14,104 nucleotides of DNA from CAYQTO01 sp964420455 (GTDB taxonomy: Bacteria; Sumerlaeota; Sumerlaeia; SLMS01), in contig CAYQTO010000096.1 of the NCBI GenBank assembly GCA_964420455.1, positions 1 through 14,104 on the forward strand, written 5' to 3'. The position numbers and the translations under genes are program-made. Below are positions 6,908 through 12,355 of the stretch, piece by piece. The notes below the pieces were generated by a model, which was given only the letters and a program-made list of their open reading frames with translations, was not told where the DNA came from and did not search any database. Position 1 is the stretch's first letter, and each line of letters begins with the position of its first letter.

Positions 6908-8083
6908 ATGTTCAACTTTCTGCACTTGCACACGGTCGCCCCCGGTACCGACAGTCCGTCCACTCCCACAATTCCGCGGACGCCCGTGCTCCTCTCCGTC
7001 GTCGATCCCACCCTCGAACCCATCACCTACTGGGGTCCCGTCATGTATCCCGTGTGGGCGGCGACGGTCTTCCTTTTCGGATTGTTTCTGGGTTCCTTCT
7101 TCAATGTCTGCATCTATCGCGTGCCGATGGGGCTTTCGGTCAACAAGCCGAAACGCAGTTTCTGTTATCGCTGCGGGTCGATGATCGAATGGTTTGATAA
7201 CATACCGGTTCTCAGTTACCTCCTGCTCCGTGGCAAATGCCGCCAGTGTGGATCCCCCTTCTCAGCCCGCTATGCCGCGATCGAGCTTCTCACGGGCCTT
7301 CTCTTCCTTGCGGTCTTTATTGGTGTGAATCCACCTGGAACTGAATCCTTTCGTTGGGAGACGATTTGGTTCCTTGCATTCACCGGCCTCTTGATCATCG
7401 GAAGCTTCACCGATCTCGATCATTGGATCATTCCTGATGCGATAACGATGGGGGGCGCGGCCGTGGCCATCCTGGCTTCGGTCCCGATCGGTCTTCTGGA
7501 CGACCAGCCGCTGTTGGCGCTCGCCGGGCCCTTCCCTGCCCTTCGGCTCTACGGCGGCGGCGACACGGTGCTCCTCATCTTGAGCCTCATGGAGGGTCCC
7601 GGCCCGGAGACCATCGGGCAATGGTGGGAACCGGTGGCAAATTCGGTGCTGGGGGCTGTCTTGGCGTCGGGAATGTTGTATCTCATAGGCGAGGTGGCGA
7701 CCTTCATCTTTCGCAAGCCCGCCATGGGCTTCGGCGACGTCAAGTTATTCGCCTTGATCGGAGCGACCCTTGGTTTCTCCGGTGCCGTGGCCACGCTGGT
7801 GATTGCCTGCATTTTCGGGGCGGTGGCCGGGGTGCTGGGGATCGTGATCGGCCGTTTCTGGCGAGAGAAGTCCGCGCTGCTGCGCGAAGGGCCCGGACGT
7901 CTCGGCGAGACCCAGCTCGACCCCGAGGCGGCCGGCGGTGATGGCAATCTCCCCGCCCGCCTGGCGGAAATTGCCGGCCACATCCATCGCGGCCATCGCG
8001 TCCATCATCTCCCCTTCGGCCCCTGGATCGCCCTGGGTGCCTTTGTTGTCGTGGTTGGTTTCCGCTGGTGGTATGGGCTGTGA
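6908..8083 (+). CDS. Prepilin peptidase (A24 family, type IV pilin/type II secretion)
   Basis: Membrane aspartyl protease that removes the leader of type IV pilins or pseudopilins and usually N-methylates the new N-terminus. With the ATG 6908 start it has 391 residues. The core begins near Met46 with a membrane helix and the family block Gly-Ser-Phe-Phe-Asn-Val, then a Cys4 zinc-type motif (C86, C89, C111, C114) with the Asp-Asn-Ile-Pro-Val block between the pairs. The first Asp motif is TDLDHWIIPD (168-177); the second is GFGDVK with Asp277. Both catalytic motifs look intact, and about eight membrane helices are expected. Near the C-terminus there is a soluble insert and a Pro-Phe-Gly-Pro block. 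Start uncertain: GTG 6866 and ATG 7043 are alternatives; the extra segment has GC-rich third positions but no clear ribosome site. The core is less GC-rich than neighbouring genes. No pilin gene is in the window. The stop overlaps aroE by 4 bp. Confidence 0.9.
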   Translation: MFNFLHLHTVAPGTDSPSTPTIPRTPVLLSVVDPTLEPITYWGPVMYPVWAATVFLFGLFLGSFFNVCIYRVPMGLSVNKPKRSFCYRCGSMIEWFDNIPVLSYLLLRGKCRQCGSPFSARYAAIELLTGLLFLAVFIGVNPPGTESFRWETIWFLAFTGLLIIGSFTDLDHWIIPDAITMGGAAVAILASVPIGLLDDQPLLALAGPFPALRLYGGGDTVLLILSLMEGPGPETIGQWWEPVANSVLGAVLASGMLYLIGEVATFIFRKPAMGFGDVKLFALIGATLGFSGAVATLVIACIFGAVAGVLGIVIGRFWREKSALLREGPGRLGETQLDPEAAGGDGNLPARLAEIAGHIHRGHRVHHLPFGPWIALGAFVVVVGFRWWYGL

Positions 8084-8940
8084 CGGCCATCGCGGGCACG
8101 ACCCGGCTTGTGGGGCTGATTGGCTGGCCGGTGGCGCACTCGAAGTCGCCCCTGATGCAGAACGCCGCGCTTGCGGCTGCGGGAATTGATGCCGTCTACG
8201 TGCCGTTGCCAGTGGCGCCGGAGCAGGTCGGGGATGCGGTGCCAGGGCTTCGGGCGCTGGGATTTCGCGGAGTAAATGTTACCATTCCGCACAAGATCGC
8301 GGTGATGCCGTTCCTCGATTCCCTTACCCCCGAGGCGGAGGTCGTTGGGGCGGTCAACACCATCCGGGTGGAGGGCGACGGAAGCCTGACGGGCCATAAT
8401 ACGGACTGCCTCGGGGCCGTCCGGGCGGTGGAGCAGGACGGCACCCCGGTGGCGGGGCGCCACGTGGTGGTCCTTGGCGCGGGTGGTGCCGGGAGGGGCG
8501 TGGCGGCGGGCACGGCGCTCGCCGGCGCTGCTGCGGTCACGGTCCTCAACCGCACGGTCGGCAAGGCTCAACAACTCGTCGAGGAGCTTGGCGAGAGGCT
8601 CGGGCCGATGGGCGTCTCGCCCCGTTGGTCCGCTGGTTCGCCAGATGGATCGACCATCGACTGGAGCACTGTCGACATCGTGATGCAGATGACCAGCATC
8701 GGCATGGAGGACAACCCGGGGGTGCCCGTTGACCCTTCATTGCTGCGCCCGGAGATGCACCTCCTCGAGGCAGTCTACGCCCCGGCCGAGACGGATTTTC
8801 TTCGCGCCTGCCGCGCGAAGGGATTGCGCACCAGTGATGGCCTTTCCATGCTTCTGGAGCAAGGTGCAGCAGCCTTTGAATTCTGGTTCGACATCCCGCC
8901 CGACCGCGACGTTATGAGGGCCGCCCTGTCGACCGGTTGA
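8080..8940 (+). CDS. aroE: Shikimate dehydrogenase
   Basis: NADP-dependent reduction of 3-dehydroshikimate to shikimate in the cytoplasm, for aromatic amino acid and related synthesis. It has 286 residues from GTG 8080, chosen because that codon overlaps the prepilin peptidase stop as GTGA, a common coupling arrangement; GTG 8068 is an alternative four codons upstream. The substrate-binding Ser-Lys-Ser-Pro lies near residue 20. NVTIPHK (66-72) gives catalytic Lys72, the Asn-Thr-Asp block gives catalytic Asp109, and GAGGAG (133-138) is the dinucleotide-binding loop, followed by Asn-Arg-Thr at the end of a strand as in NADP-using members. Length and motif order are normal. aroK follows after 51 bp, so two consecutive pathway steps are adjacent. 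Third positions favour G, unlike the C-rich mutS2 and M16 genes. Confidence 0.95.
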   Translation: MTAIAGTTRLVGLIGWPVAHSKSPLMQNAALAAAGIDAVYVPLPVAPEQVGDAVPGLRALGFRGVNVTIPHKIAVMPFLDSLTPEAEVVGAVNTIRVEGDGSLTGHNTDCLGAVRAVEQDGTPVAGRHVVVLGAGGAGRGVAAGTALAGAAAVTVLNRTVGKAQQLVEELGERLGPMGVSPRWSAGSPDGSTIDWSTVDIVMQMTSIGMEDNPGVPVDPSLLRPEMHLLEAVYAPAETDFLRACRAKGLRTSDGLSMLLEQGAAAFEFWFDIPPDRDVMRAALSTG

Positions 8941-8973
8941 CGGATTCTTGATAGTAGCAAACCCCACATTAGC

Positions 8974-8980
8974 AAGGAAG
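8974..8980 (+). promoter_or_regulatory. Candidate ribosome binding site of aroK
   Basis: AAGGAAG is the only purine-rich site before ATG 8992, but the 11-base gap is longer than usual. The 51-bp aroE-aroK spacer (8941-8991) is AT-richer than its surroundings and contains TTGATA at 8948-8953. No properly spaced -10 element goes with it, so I do not call a promoter. Confidence 0.4.
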
Positions 8981-8991
8981 TTGACTCCTCC

Positions 8992-9522
8992 ATGTCCCAG
9001 CGCTGTGTGATTCTCTTCGGACCCATGGGTTGTGGAAAGACCACCGTGGGTCAGGCCCTCGCCGAGATTCTCGGCTACGAATTCCTCGATACGGATGATC
9101 TGGTGGAAAAGAAAGCGGGGAAATCGATCCGCGAGATTTTCGAGGAGAAGGGGGAAAAGGAGTTCCGGCGTCTCGAATCGGAGGTCGTGGAGGATCTCGC
9201 AGGGATGAAGAGTCACGTCATCGCGACGGGTGGCGGGGCGGTGCTTGATCCCCAAAACCGCCACGTCTTTCGTTCCCTGGGGCTGGGGATCTATCTCAAG
9301 GCGAGCGCCCGCGAACTCTACCAGCGCATCAAGAACGAGGACTCGCGGCCACTGCTCCTCAACGTCGAGGACCCCCGGGCGGAACTGAAGCGCCTCCTCG
9401 AGGAACGCGAAGCCCTCTACCTTGAGGCCGACATCGTCATCGATACCGAGGAACTGAGCGTGGAGGAGGTGGCCGACGCGCTCATCGACGAACTGGCCAA
9501 ACGCACCGTCGAGGAGGGCTGA
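8992..9522 (+). CDS. aroK: Shikimate kinase
   Basis: Phosphorylates shikimate to shikimate-3-phosphate with ATP in the cytoplasm, the step after AroE. Its 176 residues are typical of the family. Walker A GPMGCGKTT is at 10-18. The shikimate-binding DTDD is at 33-36, Arg59 lies in the Phe-Arg block, ATGGG is at 78-82 and the lid Arg119-Pro-Leu-Leu follows, so every expected functional residue is present. The C-terminal helix is acidic. The last codons contain GAGGAGGG, which also serves as ribosome binding site for the next gene; its inferred CTG start comes one base after the aroK stop. Expression of aroK and the M16 pair is therefore probably coupled, although their functions are unrelated. 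Confidence 0.96.
   Translation: MSQRCVILFGPMGCGKTTVGQALAEILGYEFLDTDDLVEKKAGKSIREIFEEKGEKEFRRLESEVVEDLAGMKSHVIATGGGAVLDPQNRHVFRSLGLGIYLKASARELYQRIKNEDSRPLLLNVEDPRAELKRLLEEREALYLEADIVIDTEELSVEEVADALIDELAKRTVEEG
9511..9518 (+). promoter_or_regulatory. Ribosome binding site for the CTG-started M16 lipoprotein
   Basis: GAGGAGGG lies inside the last aroK codons, five bases before CTG 9524. It is a strong Shine-Dalgarno sequence, and no ATG, GTG or TTG in the right frame follows it until 9644, over 120 bp away. This is the main evidence for a CTG start. Confidence 0.65.
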
Positions 9523-9523
9523 C

Positions 9524-10894
9524 CTGAATCCGCGGCGGCATCCCGTTTGCCTCGCCCTTGTCTGCCTTCTCCTTGTCACGCTGACGGCGTGCGGGCACCT
9601 TCGTGGATTTCTCACCACCACCCACTCGGATCGGACGCTTTACGTGGAAAAACTCGACAATGGCCTGACCGTGGCCCTTCATCCCAATGATGCGATCCCG
9701 GTGGTCACCGCCGATTTCTGGGTGCGGGCCGGCGCGGGCGATGAACCCTCCGAGGTCGCCGGCATCAGCCACTTCCTCGAGCACATGCTCTTCAAGGGCA
9801 CCGAACGCCTCGCCCCCGGCGAGTACGACCGCCGCATCGAGTTCCTCGGCGGCTACCTTAACGCCGCCACATCCCTCGACTACACCCACTATTTCATTTC
9901 CGTCCCCTCCGAGAACTTCCTCGCCGCCCTGACGGACTTCGCCGACGTCATCCAGAACGCCCGCCTCGACGCCCAGGAAATGGAGCACGAGCGCCAGGTC
10001 ATCCTCGAGGAAATCAGCCGCAAGAACGACAACCCCTTTGGCTATCTCTTCGACATCGCCTTTCCCGGGTCCCTCTCCGCCGGGGCATACACACATCCCG
10101 TCATCGGGAGCGCGGAAACCGTCTCGCGGATGACTCGCGGCCAACTCCTCGACCACTACCAGCGCTACTACACGGGCGATAACTCCTATCTGGTGATATC
10201 CGGCGATGTGGATCGCGACGCGGTGATGGCGGCAGTCCGCGACGCCTTTGATCGAATGCCCGGCCGCGCGCGCCCCCATCGCGAACAACCCGAGGCGGCG
10301 GCCTTCCGCCCCCCGCGCCGCCAGCGCCTCGACCGCGACTGGCAGGAGGCCTACTTCATCCTCACCTTTCCCGCGGAGGCCCACGGCGACGACCTCGAGG
10401 AAATGGCCGCGGCGGATCTCCTCGAGACGCTCCTCGTCTCCGGCCGCACCTCCCGCCTGCGCAACGAAATCGTCGAGAAGAAAGCCCTCGCCAACTCCAT
10501 CGGCGCCTACTTCCCCACAACGCGCCACGCCGCCCCCTTCCTCCTCTACGGAGTCTGTGCTCCCGAACGGGTGGACGAGGTGCGCGACGCCATCTTCACC
10601 GAGCTCGAACGCCTCCGCACCGACGGCATTACCGGCGCCGAAATGCGTCGCATCCGTCGCCAGGCCATCAACGGTCACCTCTATTCCCTCGAGACCAACA
10701 ACGGCCGGACTTCCACCATCGGCTATTCGTATATCCTCCTCGAACGGCCCGACCTTTTCCTGGACTACGAGGCGGCGCTGGAGCGCATCGGCGAGAAGGA
10801 GATCCTCTCGCTCGTCGAGCGCTACCTCCTCGAGGACATGTCATCCCTCTACGTCACGGCGCGGTTCGGCCCCGACGGGCCCCCGCCGGGATGA
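9524..10894 (+). CDS. M16 family zinc peptidase, lipoprotein (catalytic subunit), probable CTG start
   Basis: Envelope-anchored metallopeptidase of the pitrilysin/processing-peptidase family. From CTG 9524 the product is about 456 residues and begins with a basic stretch (Arg4, Arg5, His6), a Leu/Val-rich core and the lipobox LTAC with Cys23. The first usual start, GTG 9644, would remove the whole signal. The zinc motif HFLEH is at 83-87, and the third ligand Glu is expected in the Leu-Glu-Glu-Ile block near 162-163, the usual distance for M16. The C-terminal half has the family block with Arg308 and Arg311, but the Tyr normally found in Gly-Leu-Ala-Tyr-Ser is Asn324 here. The next gene, overlapping by ATGA, has the opposite set of residues, so the two probably form a heterodimer. 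Likely role: degrading peptides or processing proteins at the outer membrane; the substrate is unknown. Confidence 0.88.
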   Translation: MNPRRHPVCLALVCLLLVTLTACGHLRGFLTTTHSDRTLYVEKLDNGLTVALHPNDAIPVVTADFWVRAGAGDEPSEVAGISHFLEHMLFKGTERLAPGEYDRRIEFLGGYLNAATSLDYTHYFISVPSENFLAALTDFADVIQNARLDAQEMEHERQVILEEISRKNDNPFGYLFDIAFPGSLSAGAYTHPVIGSAETVSRMTRGQLLDHYQRYYTGDNSYLVISGDVDRDAVMAAVRDAFDRMPGRARPHREQPEAAAFRPPRRQRLDRDWQEAYFILTFPAEAHGDDLEEMAAADLLETLLVSGRTSRLRNEIVEKKALANSIGAYFPTTRHAAPFLLYGVCAPERVDEVRDAIFTELERLRTDGITGAEMRRIRRQAINGHLYSLETNNGRTSTIGYSYILLERPDLFLDYEAALERIGEKEILSLVERYLLEDMSSLYVTARFGPDGPPPG

Positions 10895-12303
10895 TCCGCC
10901 TCCTTCTCGCGGGACTTCTCGCCTCGGCCCTCCTCGGCTGCGGTTCCCGCCTGAGCCCCGTCCTCGCCACCGAGGCCGAGCCCGTCTTCCGCCTTCCGCA
11001 GCCGCAAATCCGGAGAATCAACCAAGTGACCGTCCATACCTTCGAAAACGGCCTGACGCTGATCCATCGAGAGGAAACCCACACCCCGATCGTGGGCGTC
11101 TGCGTTGCCATCCGCAGCGGCGCCGCGTCCGACCCGCGCGACCGTGCCGGCCTCAGCAACCTCCTCGTCGAGATGCTTCCCAAAGGCACCCGCAACCGCA
11201 CCGCCGACGAGATTGCCGAGGAACTCGGGCAACTCGGCAGCGCCCTCTCCGTCTCCGCCCGCCATGACTTCTCCACCATCCAGCTCCAGTGCGTCGACCG
11301 CGACCTCGCCCCCACGATGGAACTGCTCGCCGACATTCTGTTCGAGCCCACCTTCCTTGTCGACGAACTCGAGCTGGAGAAGAAGCATCTCCTTTCACAG
11401 ATTCGACGCCGCGAGGACCAGATCGCGACCCAGGCGGGCCGCCGCTTTCGCGAACTCCTCTTTGGCCCCCATCCCTATGGGGTGCCCGTTCTCGGGTATC
11501 CGGACACGCTGGTGGCGATCACCGCCGAGGAACTGGCCGCGCGCCACCGCGAGCGCTTCCGCGTCTCCAACATGATCGTGTCGGTGGTGGGCAACGCCGG
11601 CTTCGACGAGGTGCGGCGCCTCGTCGAGCGCACCTTCCCCGAGGTCCAGCGCCCCGTGGAACCGGAGCACCTGGCGGGCAAGACGATCGCCACGCCGGGC
11701 GTGCGCGAGACGGTGCGGCGCGACTCGAGCCAGGCCTACGTCATCCTCGGCACGCTCACCTGCCCCCTCGGCGATCCCGACGAGCCGGCGGTCCGCGTCG
11801 CCGATGCGATCCTCGGCAGCGGCATGAGTTCACGCCTTTTCCAGGAACTGCGCGACAAGCGGGGCCTCGCCTACTCCGTCGGCAGCATGGTCTCCTTCCA
11901 GCGCGACCAGGGCTTCTTCATGGTCTCCATCGGCACCTCTCCTGGCAACATCCGCTTCAATCCCCAGGCGCCCGACGACTCCCTTGCCGAGGCAGGGCTG
12001 TGGTTCGAGGTCGAACGCCTCAAGACCACACCGGTGGGGGAGGACGAACTCGAGCGCGCCAAGAACTACATCGCCGGCACCTACCTCCACAGCCACGAGC
12101 GCAACGCCCAGAAAGCCAACTATCTCGCCTACTGGCACCTCACCGGCCGCGGCGTCGACTACGACCGGCGGTACCTCGACGATATCCGCGCCGTCACCCC
12201 CCGTGATGTCATGCGCGTCGCCAACAAGTACTTCATCGTCCCCACGACGGTGGTGGTAGGCCCGGACCAGCCCGCACCCGCGGGAAACGCTGGACAACAG
12301 TAG
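10891..12303 (+). CDS. M16 family peptidase-like lipoprotein (non-catalytic subunit)
   Basis: 470 residues with an N-terminal lipoprotein signal (Met-Ile-Arg, a Leu/Ala-rich core, lipobox LLGC with Cys17). It has the M16 two-domain layout, but the zinc motif is lost: where HxxEH is expected, the sequence is NLLVE (90-94), followed by the conserved Met-Leu-Pro-Lys-Gly-Thr. The second domain keeps the family block SSRLFQELRDKRGLAYS (313-329), including Arg315, Arg324 and Tyr328. Such subunits help bind substrate in heterodimers, as in mitochondrial processing peptidase and some bacterial M16B pairs. It starts within the stop of the preceding catalytic M16 gene (ATGA overlap), so co-translation and a 1:1 complex are likely. 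A glycoside hydrolase gene begins about 52 bp after its stop. Confidence 0.93.
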   Translation: MIRLLLAGLLASALLGCGSRLSPVLATEAEPVFRLPQPQIRRINQVTVHTFENGLTLIHREETHTPIVGVCVAIRSGAASDPRDRAGLSNLLVEMLPKGTRNRTADEIAEELGQLGSALSVSARHDFSTIQLQCVDRDLAPTMELLADILFEPTFLVDELELEKKHLLSQIRRREDQIATQAGRRFRELLFGPHPYGVPVLGYPDTLVAITAEELAARHRERFRVSNMIVSVVGNAGFDEVRRLVERTFPEVQRPVEPEHLAGKTIATPGVRETVRRDSSQAYVILGTLTCPLGDPDEPAVRVADAILGSGMSSRLFQELRDKRGLAYSVGSMVSFQRDQGFFMVSIGTSPGNIRFNPQAPDDSLAEAGLWFEVERLKTTPVGEDELERAKNYIAGTYLHSHERNAQKANYLAYWHLTGRGVDYDRRYLDDIRAVTPRDVMRVANKYFIVPTTVVVGPDQPAPAGNAGQQ

Positions 12304-12340
12304 CTCCTCCCGACAGGTTTTCCCACGCCAAGACCGCAGC

Positions 12341-12346
12341 GAGGGG
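12341..12346 (+). promoter_or_regulatory. Ribosome binding site of the glycoside hydrolase
   Basis: GAGGGG abuts an ATG at 12347 with no spacer, but sits nine bases before the next in-frame ATG at 12356. Normal spacing favours 12356 as the start. The 52-bp spacer after the M16 gene shows no terminator hairpin. Confidence 0.5.
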
Positions 12347-12355
12347 ATGCCCGGA

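Noticed and set aside
8941..8991. Possible promoter before aroK (TTGATA at 8948)
   Set aside because: No -10-like hexamer at 16-18 bp spacing.
9482..10678. 398-codon open frame antisense to the first M16 gene
   Set aside because: Composition artefact opposite a gene with a clear HxxEH motif.
9300..12300. Frequent CTCGAG and CTCGAC words
   Set aside because: Explained by preferred Leu (CTC), Glu (GAG) and Asp (GAC) codons in C-biased genes; not a regulatory repeat.
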